Part shown: one piece after another, positions 51,844-63,717 of the stretch
Layout: the number at the start of each line of letters is the position of its first letter
Numbering within the stretch: position 1 is the stretch's first letter
DNA from: Actinomycetales bacterium
Lineage (GTDB): Bacteria > Actinomycetota > Actinomycetes > Actinomycetales > Dermatophilaceae
Assembly: GCA_016711095.1 (NCBI GenBank)
Contig: JADJTP010000001.1
Coordinates: 372,001 to 436,000 of the forward strand
Direction of reading: 5' to 3'
Length of the DNA stretch: 64,000 nucleotides
Position numbers and translations under genes: made by a program
Notes under the pieces: generated by a model
What the model saw: the letters and a program-made list of their open reading frames with translations, nothing else
What the model was told of the DNA's origin: nothing
The model's database searches: none

Positions 51844-53802
51844 GTGAGCTCCTTCCTCGTCCCGCTGGCCGACTCGGCGGCTGCCGCGTCGCACCCGGCG
51901 ACCGGCGTCGCGGCATACGGGTGGCTGCTTGTCGCGCTGCCCCTGCTCGGCGCTGCCATCCTGCTCGTCGGCGGGCGGCGCACCGACTCGTGGGGCCCCA
52001 AGCTCGCGACCGGGCTGTCGTGGGCCGCTTTCGTCGTCGGGTTCCTCGTCTTCCTCAACCTGCTCGGGTATGCCGGTGAGGAGCGCTCGCTGTCACTGCA
52101 CCTGTACTCGTGGGTGCCGGCCGGGCAGTTCCAGCTCGAGGCGGGGATGCTGTTCGACCCGTTGTCGATCGCCTTCGTGCTGCTGGTGACCTTCGTCGGG
52201 TCGCTCATCCACGTCTATTCCCTGGGCTATATGGAGCACGACCCCGACAAGCGACGGTTCTTCGCCTACCTCAACCTGTTCGTCGCCGCGATGCTGCTGC
52301 TCGTGCTCGCCGACTCCTACCTGCTGCTCTATGTCGGCTGGGAGGGCGTCGGGTTGGCGTCCTATCTGCTTATCGGCTTCTGGAACTTCAACCCTTCGTA
52401 CGCGTCGGCCGCGAACAAGGCGTTCATCGCCAACCGGGTCGGCGACGTCGGCATGGCCGTGGCGATCATGTTCCTGTTCTGGCAGTTCGGTGCGGTCGAC
52501 TTCTCGACTGTCAACGGCGCCGTCGACGGAGCCAGCCAGGGTGCGGTCACCGCGATCGGACTGTTCCTGTTGTTGGCTGCCTGCGGCAAATCGGCGCAGT
52601 TCCCGCTGCAAAGCTGGCTCGGCGACGCGATGGCCGGCCCGACCCCGGTGTCGGCCCTCATCCACGCGGCGACCATGGTGACCGCCGGTGTCTATCTCGT
52701 GGTGCGCAGCCACGCGATCTTCGACGCGGCACCGACCGCTCAGCTCGCCGTCGTCATCGTCGGCGCGATCACCCTCATCTACGGAGCGATCGTCGGTTGC
52801 GCGAAGGACGACATCAAGAAGGCGCTGGCCGCCTCGACGATGAGCCAGATCGGCTACATGATGCTCGCAGCCGGGCTCGGCCCGGTCGGCTATGCCTTTG
52901 CGATCTTCCACCTGCTCACCCACGGCTTCTTCAAGGCCGGGATGTTCCTCGGGGCCGGGTCGGTCATGCACGGCATGAACGACAAGGTCGACATGCGCGG
53001 CTTCGGCAACCTGTCGAGCGCGATGAAGATCACCTGGGCGACCTTCGGCCTCGGCTGGCTGGCCATTCTCGGGGTGCCGCCCTTTGCCGGCTTCTGGAGC
53101 AAGGACAAGATTATCGAAGCGGCGTTCATCGGCGAAGGCTGGCGACCCTGGGTCTTCGGCCTGGCCACGCTCATCGGCGCCGGCATCACCGCCTTCTACA
53201 TGTCCCGGTTGTTCTTCATGACCTTCCACGGCAAGAAGCGCTGGCCCGAGGACGCTCATCCACACGAGTCGCCCCCCACGATGATCTATCCGATGATGAT
53301 CCTCGCCGCCGGGTCGGCCGTGCTCGGACTCATCCTCGCCTGGCCGTTCGCGCAGACCGCGCCGATCGTCTCCTGGCTGGCCCCAGTGGTCGGCGGTCAT
53401 GACGGTGCTGAGCACCACCCGGTCCTGCCGGTGCCGGTCATCACTGTCGCGACATTGCTTGTCGTCGCCCTCGGAGCCGGGTATGCCTGGCTGCGCTACT
53501 GCCGCGACGCGGTGCCTCGCACGGCTCCGGTCGGCAGTCTGCTCACCCGGGCCGCGCGTCAAGACCTCTATCAGGATCAGGTCAACGAGGGTCTGCTGAT
53601 GCGTCCGGGGCTCCACCTGACCCGCGCGTTGGTCTTCCTCGACAAGCGCGGCGTAGACGGCGCCGCCGGTGGCCTGGCCGCCCTCATCGGAGGCTCGTCC
53701 TCGCGACTTCGTCGGGTGCAGAACGGTCTGGCTCGCTCCTATGCCCTGACGATGCTGCTCGGTGTCGTTGTCATCCTCGGTGTCGTCTGGGTGGTGCAGT
53801 GA
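51844..53802 (+). CDS. nuoL: NADH-quinone oxidoreductase subunit L
   Basis: Antiporter-like subunit of 652 residues, about 16 helices, with the long lateral helix at the C-terminus. Motifs: LYVGWEGVGLASYLLIGFW (Glu of TM5), AACGKSAQFPLQSWLGDAM with the functional Lys, and ALIHAATMVTAGVYLV. GTG 51844 follows GGGAG and lies 11 bases after nuoK. The first gene pair of the operon with a true gap since nuoA-nuoB. Confidence 0.96.
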   Translation: MSSFLVPLADSAAAASHPATGVAAYGWLLVALPLLGAAILLVGGRRTDSWGPKLATGLSWAAFVVGFLVFLNLLGYAGEERSLSLHLYSWVPAGQFQLEAGMLFDPLSIAFVLLVTFVGSLIHVYSLGYMEHDPDKRRFFAYLNLFVAAMLLLVLADSYLLLYVGWEGVGLASYLLIGFWNFNPSYASAANKAFIANRVGDVGMAVAIMFLFWQFGAVDFSTVNGAVDGASQGAVTAIGLFLLLAACGKSAQFPLQSWLGDAMAGPTPVSALIHAATMVTAGVYLVVRSHAIFDAAPTAQLAVVIVGAITLIYGAIVGCAKDDIKKALAASTMSQIGYMMLAAGLGPVGYAFAIFHLLTHGFFKAGMFLGAGSVMHGMNDKVDMRGFGNLSSAMKITWATFGLGWLAILGVPPFAGFWSKDKIIEAAFIGEGWRPWVFGLATLIGAGITAFYMSRLFFMTFHGKKRWPEDAHPHESPPTMIYPMMILAAGSAVLGLILAWPFAQTAPIVSWLAPVVGGHDGAEHHPVLPVPVITVATLLVVALGAGYAWLRYCRDAVPRTAPVGSLLTRAARQDLYQDQVNEGLLMRPGLHLTRALVFLDKRGVDGAAGGLAALIGGSSSRLRRVQNGLARSYALTMLLGVVVILGVVWVVQ

Positions 53803-55331
53803 TGAACCAGTTCCCCTGGCTGACCGTCATCGGCCTCGTGCCCCTTGTGGGTGCGGTGGTCCTCTGGCTGCTGCCGCCGTCGCTGGCTGACCGGGCCAAA
53901 CACATCGCCCTCGGCGCGTCGTTGGTGACGCTCGTCTTCACGGTCGCCGCTGCCCTGCAGTTCAAGACCGACTCCAGCGCGAAGTACCAACTCGTCGAAG
54001 AGCACTCGTGGATCCCGCAGTTCGGCGTGAGCTATGCGCTCGGCGTGGACGGGATCGCCCTGGCGCTCATCATCATGTCGGCGATCCTTGTGCCGATCTG
54101 TCTGTTGGCCGCCTGGAACGACCTGCCGGCCGCGGAAGCACACCGGGAGCGGCACTACTTCGCTCTCATGTTGGTGCTGGAAACCTTCATGGTGGGCGTC
54201 TTCGCCGCCACGGACGTGTTCTTGTTCTACGTCTTCTTCGAGGCCATGCTCATCCCCGTCTACTTCCTCATCGGCCAGTTCGGGGGCCCGCGCCGTCAGT
54301 ATGCCGCCGTCAAGTTCCTGCTCTTCTCGCTCGCCGGCGGACTCATCATGCTGGCAGCGGTCATCGCGCTCTACGTCCAAGGGCCAGGCGGAGCCGACGG
54401 CTTCCTGCTGACCAAGCTGGCCGGCATACAACTGTCTGCGGACACCGAGAAGTGGATCTTTGTCGGGTTCTTCATCGCCTTCGCCGTGAAGGCGCCGATG
54501 GTGCCCGTGCACACCTGGCTGCCCGACGCGGCCGCCGAGACCCGCCCGGCCACCGCGACCCTGCTCGTCGGTGTGCTCGACAAGGTCGGTACCTACGGGA
54601 TGATCCGTTTCTGCCTGGAGCTCTTCCCTGGCGCCAGCCAGTGGGCGACCCCGGTGGTCATCGTGCTTGCCCTCGTGTCGATCATCTACGGCGCGCTGCT
54701 TGCCATCGGTCAGCAGGACATGATGCGGCTGATCGCCTTCACGTCGATCAGCCACTTCGGCTTCATCGTCCTAGGCATCTTCGCGCTGACCTCGACGAGC
54801 TGGGCCGGGTCGAGCCTCTACATGATCAACCACGGCTTCTCCACCGCGGCCCTCTTCCTGTTTGCCGGCATGCTCATTGCCCGGCGAGGCAGCAAGCGGA
54901 TCGCCGACTTCGGCGGATGGCAGCGGGTCGTCCCCGGCCTGGCCGGCGTATGGCTGGTCGCAGGCCTGTCGTCCATCGCATTGCCGGGGCTGGGCTCGTT
55001 CGTGTCCGAGTTCCTCGTCCTGGCGGGCACCTTCCAACGCCATCAGGTGGTCGCCGTCATCGCGACGACCGGGATCATCCTCGCTGCGCTCTACATCCTC
55101 TTGATGTATCAGCGCACGATGACCGGTCCCAGGCCCGACATCGCCGTGCCCGACCTGTCGAGGCGCGAGAAGTGGGTGGCGGCTCCGCTCATCGCCCTCT
55201 TCCTCGTGCTGGGCTTCTATCCCAAGCCGGCCCTCGACATGGTCACCCCTGCGGTCGACGCGATCCTCACCTCGATCCAGGTGGCCGATCCTGCGCCCGT
55301 CGTCGGCGCGGCTGAAGGGAGCACCAAGTGA
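53802..55331 (+). CDS. nuoM: NADH-quinone oxidoreductase subunit M
   Basis: Second antiporter-like subunit, 509 residues, 14 helices. Motifs: FFEAMLIPVYFLIGQFGG with the key Glu, AVKAPMVPVHTWLPDAAAE with the channel Lys, and the central TSISHFGFIVLG. ATG 53802 overlaps the nuoL stop by one base. Confidence 0.96.
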   Translation: MNQFPWLTVIGLVPLVGAVVLWLLPPSLADRAKHIALGASLVTLVFTVAAALQFKTDSSAKYQLVEEHSWIPQFGVSYALGVDGIALALIIMSAILVPICLLAAWNDLPAAEAHRERHYFALMLVLETFMVGVFAATDVFLFYVFFEAMLIPVYFLIGQFGGPRRQYAAVKFLLFSLAGGLIMLAAVIALYVQGPGGADGFLLTKLAGIQLSADTEKWIFVGFFIAFAVKAPMVPVHTWLPDAAAETRPATATLLVGVLDKVGTYGMIRFCLELFPGASQWATPVVIVLALVSIIYGALLAIGQQDMMRLIAFTSISHFGFIVLGIFALTSTSWAGSSLYMINHGFSTAALFLFAGMLIARRGSKRIADFGGWQRVVPGLAGVWLVAGLSSIALPGLGSFVSEFLVLAGTFQRHQVVAVIATTGIILAALYILLMYQRTMTGPRPDIAVPDLSRREKWVAAPLIALFLVLGFYPKPALDMVTPAVDAILTSIQVADPAPVVGAAEGSTK

Positions 55332-56929
55332 GCACCGCCGTCCTCGGCGCCGCGCCGGCAGTCTTCACGCCGGCGACTCTCGACTATGTTGCGCTGTTGC
55401 CCGTGCTCATCGTCCTGGGAGCGGCAGTCGTCGGTGTCCTCGTGGAGGCGTTCGTGCCGCGCACCAGCCGGTATGCCGCGCAGGTGTGGGTCACGCTGCT
55501 CTCCCTCGTCGCGGCCCTGCTCGCGCTGGTCTTGGGTGCGGTCAACCATCAGGTCGGCACCGCCGGCCTGTCTCAGGTCGGCGGCACCGTGAAGGGCTCC
55601 GTCGTCGTTGATGGGCCGACGTTGTTCCTGCAAGGGACCATCCTCGTCTTCGCGCTGCTCGGCGCCCTCAGTCTCTCCGAACGCCTCGGCGGGGTCGGCG
55701 CCGACGCTTTCACCCCGATGGGGTCCTCGACGCCCGGTTCGCCTCAGGAGGCGCAAGCGGTGAAGGCGGGTGCGATGACCGCGGAGGTCTTCCCGCTCTT
55801 CCTCTTCTCGGTCTCCGGCATGATGCTCTTTCCCGCCGCGGGCGACCTGCTGACGATGTTCGTCGCGCTCGAGGTGCTCTCCCTGCCGCTCTACCTGCTC
55901 TCGGGGCTGGCGCGCCGTCGGCGGCTGCTCTCTCAGGAGGCGTCGCTCAAGTACTTTCTGCTCGGAGCCTTTTCCTCGGCGTTCTTCCTCTTCGGCACGG
56001 CCCTGCTCTACGGCTTCGCCGGGTCGGTCTATCTGCCCGACATCGCGACCGCGATCGGGGCGCGCGGATCGGCCTTCGACGGGCTCCTCGTGCCCGGTGT
56101 GCTCATGGTGCTCATCGGTCTGCTCTTCAAGGTCGGTGCCGTGCCCTTCCACATGTGGACGCCCGACGTCTATCAGGGTGCGCCGACCCCGGTCACCGGC
56201 TTCATGGCGGCCGGCACGAAGGCCGCGGCCTTCGGCGCCATCCTTCGCTTCCTCTATGTCGGCGTCGACCAGGCCCAGTGGGATTGGCGGCCGGCTCTCA
56301 TCGTCATCGCTGCGCTGACCATGATCGTCGGCGCCGTCCTGTCGGTCACCCAGACCGACGTGAAGCGGCTGCTTGCCTACTCGTCGATCGCTCACGCCGG
56401 CTTCATCCTCGTCGGCGTGCTCTCGCTGAGCCGCGAGGGCGTGAGCGGCACGCTGTTCTATCTCGCGGCATACGGGTTGGCCACGATCGCAGCATTCGCG
56501 ATCGTCGGGTTGGTCCGTGAGGGCGGCTCGGAGGCGACCCACCTGTCACAGTGGACCGGTCTAGGCAAGCGTCACCCGTGGACAGCCGGCATCTTTGCCT
56601 TCCTGCTGTTGGCCTTCGCGGGGATCCCGCTCACCTCCGGCTTCACCGCGAAGTTCGCGGTCTTCAAGCCGGCCCTGGAAAGTGGGACTGCCGGCGTCGT
56701 CCTCGTCGTGCTCGGTCTGCTGTGCAGCGCGATCACCGTGTTCGTCTATGTGCGCGTCATCGTGCTCATGTACTTCACCGACTCGAGCGGGGACGCCGTG
56801 GCAGTCGTCGAACCGTCGGCGTTCACGACGGTGACCATCGCAGCGGGCAGCCTCTTCACCCTCGTGCTCGGGGTGGCGCCGGCCTCGGTGCTGATGCTCG
56901 CGGAGCGGGCTTCCCAGTTCATCCGGTGA
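55328..56929 (+). CDS. nuoN: NADH-quinone oxidoreductase subunit N
   Basis: Third antiporter-like subunit, 533 residues. Motifs: FVALEVLSLPLYLLSGLARR, LLFKVGAVPFHMWTPDVYQGAPTP with the Lys, and LLAYSSIAHAGFILVG. A loop of about 30 residues around 135-150 is Gly/Ser/Thr-rich. GTG 55328 overlaps nuoM. It is the last nuo gene, 42 bp before the prenyl synthase. Confidence 0.96.
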   Translation: MSTAVLGAAPAVFTPATLDYVALLPVLIVLGAAVVGVLVEAFVPRTSRYAAQVWVTLLSLVAALLALVLGAVNHQVGTAGLSQVGGTVKGSVVVDGPTLFLQGTILVFALLGALSLSERLGGVGADAFTPMGSSTPGSPQEAQAVKAGAMTAEVFPLFLFSVSGMMLFPAAGDLLTMFVALEVLSLPLYLLSGLARRRRLLSQEASLKYFLLGAFSSAFFLFGTALLYGFAGSVYLPDIATAIGARGSAFDGLLVPGVLMVLIGLLFKVGAVPFHMWTPDVYQGAPTPVTGFMAAGTKAAAFGAILRFLYVGVDQAQWDWRPALIVIAALTMIVGAVLSVTQTDVKRLLAYSSIAHAGFILVGVLSLSREGVSGTLFYLAAYGLATIAAFAIVGLVREGGSEATHLSQWTGLGKRHPWTAGIFAFLLLAFAGIPLTSGFTAKFAVFKPALESGTAGVVLVVLGLLCSAITVFVYVRVIVLMYFTDSSGDAVAVVEPSAFTTVTIAAGSLFTLVLGVAPASVLMLAERASQFIR

Positions 56930-56971
56930 CCGCGACGGTCAACGGCTCACCCGATCGACAGGACGAGAGCC

Positions 56972-57970
56972 ATGAGCGCACCCTCGGTGCTGTCGTTGCC
57001 GGCAGTGAGCCCTGCGCTGGCCGTTCGACTGGGTGAGGGGATGGCCCGGGTCGACGCCCTGCTACGTGCGACCGTCGACCACGCCGATCCCTTCGTCGCG
57101 ACCGCCTCGGGTCACCTGCTGGCTGCCGGCGGCAAACGCTTTCGGCCGACGCTCACCTTGCTGGCGGCCGACGCGTGCGGGGGGATCACCGACGAGGTGG
57201 TCGCCGCCGCTGTCGGTGTCGAGCTCACCCATCTCGCGTCGCTCTATCACGACGACGTGATGGACCAGGCGACGGTGCGCCGCGGCGTGCCGAGCGTCAA
57301 TGCGGCATACGACAACTCCACAGCGATCCTGGTCGGTGACCTGCTCTTCGGAAAGGCGTCGGAGATCGTGGCCGGGTTGGGAGCCGACGCGGTCCTCATC
57401 CAGGCGCAGACTTTCGTGCGGCTGTGTCACGGGCAGATTCGCGACACCCAGGCGTGTCCGCCCGGGCAGGACCCGGTCGAGTATTACCTCGACGTGCTCG
57501 CCGACAAGACCGGCGTCCTCGTGGCGACGGCGGCCCGCTATGGCGCGATGTTCGCAGGTGGGTCGGCAGCGCAGGTGGAGGTTCTGCGGGCCTATGGGGC
57601 GCGCCTCGGGATGGCTTTCCAGCTCGCCGACGACATCATCGACATTGCCTCTGACGGAACCGAGAGCGGCAAGACGCCCGGCACCGACCTGCGAGAGGGC
57701 GTCGACACCCTTGCCGTCCTCTATGCCAAGGCCTCGGTCGCGGAGGGGGACTCGCGGCTGCAGGAGCTGTTGGGCAGCGACCTGCGCGACGATGCCCGGC
57801 ACGCGGAGGCGCTCGCACTACTGCGGGTCAACCCGGCTCTTGAACGAGCCCGTGAGCACACCCGCTCGGTTGGGGCCGGGGCGCGGTCGGTGCTGGACCC
57901 GCTGCCCGTCAGCGATGCCAGGGAGGCGCTGGTCGCTCTTGTGGACCGCGTCGTCGAGCGGGTCGGCTGA
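56972..57970 (+). CDS. Polyprenyl diphosphate synthase (GrcC-type)
   Basis: Trans-prenyl chain elongating enzyme of 332 residues, probably making the menaquinone side chain. The first Asp motif is DDVMD (94-98), the second DDIID (220-224), with GGKRFRP near 53-59. The residues just before DDVMD (ASLYH) include no bulky aromatic pair that would force a short product, so a long chain is expected. ATG 56972 has no gene overlap but lies close to nuoN, so co-transcription is likely. In mycobacteria a grcC gene directly follows menJ; here the nuo operon stands between. Confidence 0.9.
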   Translation: MSAPSVLSLPAVSPALAVRLGEGMARVDALLRATVDHADPFVATASGHLLAAGGKRFRPTLTLLAADACGGITDEVVAAAVGVELTHLASLYHDDVMDQATVRRGVPSVNAAYDNSTAILVGDLLFGKASEIVAGLGADAVLIQAQTFVRLCHGQIRDTQACPPGQDPVEYYLDVLADKTGVLVATAARYGAMFAGGSAAQVEVLRAYGARLGMAFQLADDIIDIASDGTESGKTPGTDLREGVDTLAVLYAKASVAEGDSRLQELLGSDLRDDARHAEALALLRVNPALERAREHTRSVGAGARSVLDPLPVSDAREALVALVDRVVERVG

Positions 57971-57971
57971 C

Positions 57972-58002
57972 GCCGGGCCGCGATGATCACCCTCGGCCCG
58001 GC
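57972..58002. terminator. Terminator between the convergent prenyl synthase and rarD genes
   Basis: GCCGGGCCG (57972-57980) pairs with CGGCCCGGC (57994-58002), a 9-bp perfect stem with a 13-base loop, two bases after the synthase stop. Without a U-run. Confidence 0.6.
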
Positions 58003-58011
58003 CCGGTCCGA

Positions 58012-58043
58012 CGCCCGGCTCCTACGCCCGGCTCCTACGCCCG
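58012..58043 (+). repeat. Tandem 13-bp repeat at the rarD 3' end
   Basis: CGCCCGGCTCCTA occurs twice in a row (58012-58024, 58025-58037) and is followed by CGCCCG of a third. The rarD stop codon (58035-58037) lies in the second unit, so slippage here has copied the gene end. Confidence 0.75.
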
Positions 58044-59081
58044 AGGACTCGGCGACTGGCTCGCCGTCCGAATCGCTCGCCGGCTACGCACCGCGTCGAC
58101 AGTGAGCAACGCCAACGCCACCCACACGACGGCGAAGCCGATCCATCGGGTGGCGCTCACCTGTTCGCCGAACGCCAGCCCGACGATCAGCTGCAGAACC
58201 GGCGCGAGGAACTGCAGCAGACCCACGGTGACCAGCGGGATCCGCCGGGTCGCCGCAGCGAACAGCAGCAGCGGCAGCGCGGTGATCGGCCCGATGAGGA
58301 CGATGAGCAGGGTATGCCAGCCGCCTTGCGCGAGGAACGTCGGCGAAGGCATCGCTTGGCCGCCCAGCAGCCAGGCCGGCACCGTGCCGGTGTGCAGCAT
58401 GAGCAGCAGTGCAGCCGACGCGGGCACGAGCACCGCGGTCTCGACGGTGAAGCCGGGCAGCGCCTCCATACTCACCCCGAGCCGCTTCTTGATCAGGCCA
58501 TAGAGCGCGAAGGTGACCGCCACGGTCAAGGCCAAGATCGGCACCTTCCCGCTCGTGAGAGTCAGGTAGGCCGCAGCGAGCCCCCCGACCCCGACCGCGA
58601 CCACTTGCAGGCGCCGCAGTCGCTCTCCGAGGACAACGACCCCGAGGGCAACGGTGATGAGCGGGTTGAGGAAATAGCCCAGCGCCGCCTCGTTGGTCTG
58701 CCCTTGCTGCACCGACAGCACATAGACGAACCAGTTGACGGCGAGCGCGATCGCGGCCACCGCGACCCCGGCGACCCGTCGCGGCGTCAGCGTCCGCAGC
58801 CACGCCCACTCCCGGCGCACCGCCAGCAACGCGAGGCAGAAGAGCAGCGTCCACCCGATCCGGTGGCCGATGATCTCGATAGGGCCGGCAGGCATGAGGG
58901 CATACCAATAGACCGGGAAAAGGCCCCACAGCACGTATGCCGCCGCGCCTTGGAAGGTGCCGCGGCGCAGCTCCTCGGCACCGCGAACTTCGGCAGCACC
59001 GCGAACTTTGGCAGCGTCGGGAACGTCGGCAGCGACCTTGGTGGAGCTGGCGGACCGATCAGTGGAGGTGCCCTCAGTCAC
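58035..59081 (-). CDS. rarD: RarD-type EamA family transporter
   Basis: Drug/metabolite transporter superfamily protein of 348 residues with ten helices. The signature LWGLFPVYWYALMPAGPIEIIGHRIGW appears near 50-76 (read in parts), with NWFVYVLSVQQG and GYFLNPLITVALGVVVLGER typical of RarD. The first 42 residues are cytoplasmic with a repeated AAKVRGAAEVRGAEE pattern coded by imperfect tandem DNA. Its start overlaps the korB stop. Substrate unknown. Confidence 0.9.
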   Translation of the reverse strand: MTEGTSTDRSASSTKVAADVPDAAKVRGAAEVRGAEELRRGTFQGAAAYVLWGLFPVYWYALMPAGPIEIIGHRIGWTLLFCLALLAVRREWAWLRTLTPRRVAGVAVAAIALAVNWFVYVLSVQQGQTNEAALGYFLNPLITVALGVVVLGERLRRLQVVAVGVGGLAAAYLTLTSGKVPILALTVAVTFALYGLIKKRLGVSMEALPGFTVETAVLVPASAALLLMLHTGTVPAWLLGGQAMPSPTFLAQGGWHTLLIVLIGPITALPLLLFAAATRRIPLVTVGLLQFLAPVLQLIVGLAFGEQVSATRWIGFAVVWVALALLTVDAVRSRRAIRTASQSPSPRA

Positions 59082-60162
59082 CCTCCCACGGTCCAGGTAT
59101 CGCGCCCGGCGAGCAGCGCGGCGAGGTCGGCATCGGTCGCTGTCCCACCGCCGCCGTCGACGGCAGCCGCGACCTGCCCGCGGACGCTGTCGTCGTACGT
59201 GGGCCGCGAGATCTGCCGGAAGACGCCCATCGGCACGTGGGCCAGGGTGCCATCGGAGGTCAGGCGCGAGAGTGCGAAGGCCGATGACGGGTGCTCGGTG
59301 TCGACACTGTGGGTGACGATCCGGGTCGGGCTTGCCGTCGCACGGGGCACGACCTGGATCGATCCGTCGTCGGCGCGCACCGCGACCTGATCCCCCGCGG
59401 AGACCTCCTGGCCGTCCTTGAGCCAGAGGATCCGGGCGGCGGCCTGCTCTCGGTCCTTGAGCACGTCGAAGGCGCCGTCGTTGAAGATCGGGCAGTTCTG
59501 ATAGATCTCGACGAGGGCGGCGCCTCGGTGTCGGGCAGCGGCGTGCAGCACCTCCGTCAAGTGTTTGCGGTCGGAGTCCATCGTCCGGGCCACGAAGGTC
59601 GCCTCAGCGCCCAGCGCCACCGACACCGGGGTGAACGGCGTGTCGAGCGACCCGAGCGGTGAGGATTTGGTCACCGTGCCGGTGCGCGAGGTCGGCGAGT
59701 ACTGGCCCTTGGTCAGCCCATAGATCTCGTTGTTGAACAGCAGGATCTTGATGTTGACGTTGCGTCGCAGCGCATGGATCAGGTGGTTGCCGCCGATAGA
59801 CAACGAGTCGCCATCGCCGGTGACCACCCACACCGACAGGTCCTCGCGGGCCGTCGCAAGCCCGGTCGCGAAGGTCGGAGCACGCCCGTGGATCGAGTGC
59901 AGGCCATAGGTGTCGAGGTAATAGGGGAAGCGCGAGGAGCACCCGATCCCCGAGATGAAGACGATGTTCTCCCGGCGCAGCCCGAGCTCGGGCAGGAAGC
60001 CCTGCATCGCCGCGAGGATCGCATAGTCGCCGCAACCAGGGCACCAGCGCACGTCCTGGTCGGAGGTGAAGTCCTTGCGTCCCAACGCTGTTGCACCCTC
60101 GGTGACGCGCGGAACGAAGGCCACCCCGCTGGACGGCATAGTCGGCATACCCATATCGATGC

Positions 60163-60166
<4 letters not shown>
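59078..60166 (-). CDS. korB: 2-Oxoacid:ferredoxin oxidoreductase beta subunit (KorB)
   Basis: ThDP-binding subunit of 362 residues. It has RWCPGCGDYAILAAM and SGIGCSSRFPYYL (cysteines for the iron-sulfur cluster), VTGDGDSLSIGGNHLIHALRR (ThDP/Mg motif) and NNEIYGLTKGQYSPTS. Together with KorA it turns 2-oxoglutarate and CoA into succinyl-CoA, reducing ferredoxin, as in M. tuberculosis where a KGD-independent route exists. GTG 60166 overlaps the korA stop. Confidence 0.93.
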
Positions 60167-62037
<1,871 letters not shown>

Positions 62038-62124
62038 GGTGTGGTCACCGGGCCCTTGAATCCACGTCGCCGTGGGGCTACGGCGCCTCGCTCCATCGTA
62101 GGACGTCAGCGGCCAAACAACCCC

Positions 62125-62362
62125 AGATGATTGATTCTCGGGTGATTGGTGTGGCGTGTGTGACGTGAGACGAGAGTGCCTTGGACTCGATGTCGCGAAC
62201 GGATTCGAGCCGTGTCGTCGACAGTCGAATCCGGGCCGATCCACCACGCCCGGGCCTGAAGAGCGGGTGATGACGCAATAGGTGTTGCTACAGCGACACC
62301 TGGCGCGGCATCTGCGGCGTCATCAGCCCCGGATGGAGTCCCCGCACGCTTCGGTCATCAGC
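62125..62362. repeat. Dispersed structured repeat, copy B (non-coding)
   Basis: Fills most of the 407-bp gap between korA and the CoA-transferase gene, which otherwise shows nothing I can name. It is related to 2478-2714 in the same orientation and with almost the same length. The inner stem here is longer, GGTGTTGC/GCGACACC with a TACA loop (62281-62300). The outer stem uses TGATGACGC (62268-62276) and GCGTCATCA (62317-62325). Copies A and B both lie between two co-directional minus-strand genes. Confidence 0.75.
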
Positions 62363-62444
62363 GGCGTCAGCAGCCCCGGTGACAGCCCTGACGCGCTCGT
62401 CGCCGACAGAGCACCGCCCGCGTCCTGCGCAGGGCCTTCGTCCC

Positions 62445-63629
62445 TCAGGAGACCTCGCCGGCAGCCCGGAGCGCCGCGATTCTCGTCGCGTCATAACCGA
62501 GCTCCGCGAGCACGTCGTCGGTGTGCGTTCCGGGAGCGACGACTGGCCGAGGCGCGCTGGGGGTCCGCGAAAACCGGGGCGCCGGGACCGGCAGCGTCGG
62601 ACCACCCACGACCCCGTATGCCGCTCGCGTGGCCAGGTGCGCATGTTCGGGGGCCTCGCTGAGGGCCAGCACCGGGGCGACGCAGGCGTCCGACCGCTCC
62701 AACACGGCACACCATTCATCGCGGGTGCGCGTCCGAAAAAGCTTCTCCCACAGGGATTTCGCTTCAGGCCAACGCCGTTGGTCGAGCCGATGCTCCGGAC
62801 GCCGCGGGTCGTCGTCGGCGAGATCGAGCCCGGCGTGCTCACCGAGTAGGGCCAGCAACTCGGCATAGAACTGCGGCTCCAGGGCAGCAACCGCCAGGTG
62901 CCGCCGGTCGGCGCATTCGTAGACCTCATAGAACGGTGCGCCGGTGTCCAGGACGTTGTTGCCCGGTGGTTGCGCCCACATGCCGGCGTCGGCGAGCGCG
63001 TGCGTGAAGGTCGTCAGATAGCTGGCTCCGTCGACGATCGCGGCATCGACGACTTGGCCGACACCCGAGCGAACCGCCTCGTGCAGGGCCGCGAGCAGAC
63101 CGGCGACGAGCAGCAGGGCCCCACCGGCGACGTCGCCGAGATAGGGCCCGGGCAGGACCGGCCGGGGGACCGATCCATCGTGGGTGTCGCGGACGACACC
63201 GGAGAGCAGTCCCGCCGTCGCCGTGTAGGTGAGGTCGTGGCCGGCATACGGCGCCTGCGGGCCGTCCTGCCCCCAGCCGGTCATCCGCGCATAGACCAGC
63301 CGGGGATTGCGGGCCAGGGCGACCTCAGGACCCAGGCCGAGGCGCTCCATCACCCCGGGTCGGTAGGGCTCTACAAGCGCGTCGGCGCCCTCGATGAGAT
63401 CGAGGACGACGTCGCGGCCCGCGGCGGACTTGAGGTCGATGCAGATCGAGCGGCGCCCCCGCCGCAGCACGGGCAGATCGAAGGGTCCGGCGCCGCCGGG
63501 GCGGTCCACGCCGATGACGTCGGCGCCGAGGTCCGCGAGGATCATGCCCGCGAAAGGCCCCGGGCCGATCCCGGCGAGTTCGACGATGCGTACTCCGGCC
63601 AGTGGCCCGACAGGCGGTGTGGTGGTCAC
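62445..63629 (-). CDS. CaiB/BaiF family CoA-transferase, alpha-methylacyl-CoA racemase-like
   Basis: Class III CoA-transferase fold protein of 394 residues. Seen: VRIVELAGIGPGPFAGMILADLGADVI at the N-terminus (in two parts), RGRRSICIDLKSAAGR, LVEPYRPGVMERLGLGP, and GWGQDGPQAPYAGHDLTYTATAG with His-Asp as in alpha-methylacyl-CoA racemase, where His and Asp of this stretch act on the alpha carbon. It likely epimerises branched acyl-CoA in fatty-acid breakdown, but family members vary. It lies alone between ptsI and the repeat. Confidence 0.88.
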   Translation of the reverse strand: MTTTPPVGPLAGVRIVELAGIGPGPFAGMILADLGADVIGVDRPGGAGPFDLPVLRRGRRSICIDLKSAAGRDVVLDLIEGADALVEPYRPGVMERLGLGPEVALARNPRLVYARMTGWGQDGPQAPYAGHDLTYTATAGLLSGVVRDTHDGSVPRPVLPGPYLGDVAGGALLLVAGLLAALHEAVRSGVGQVVDAAIVDGASYLTTFTHALADAGMWAQPPGNNVLDTGAPFYEVYECADRRHLAVAALEPQFYAELLALLGEHAGLDLADDDPRRPEHRLDQRRWPEAKSLWEKLFRTRTRDEWCAVLERSDACVAPVLALSEAPEHAHLATRAAYGVVGGPTLPVPAPRFSRTPSAPRPVVAPGTHTDDVLAELGYDATRIAALRAAGEVS

Positions 63630-63717
63630 AACACCACCGTATGCCGCGCAGCGAAGTCCGGCTCAAGCAGGCGCTGGGTTCGCAGACTTGAGGCGGCCGG
63701 GCTATTCGGGGTGCTCC

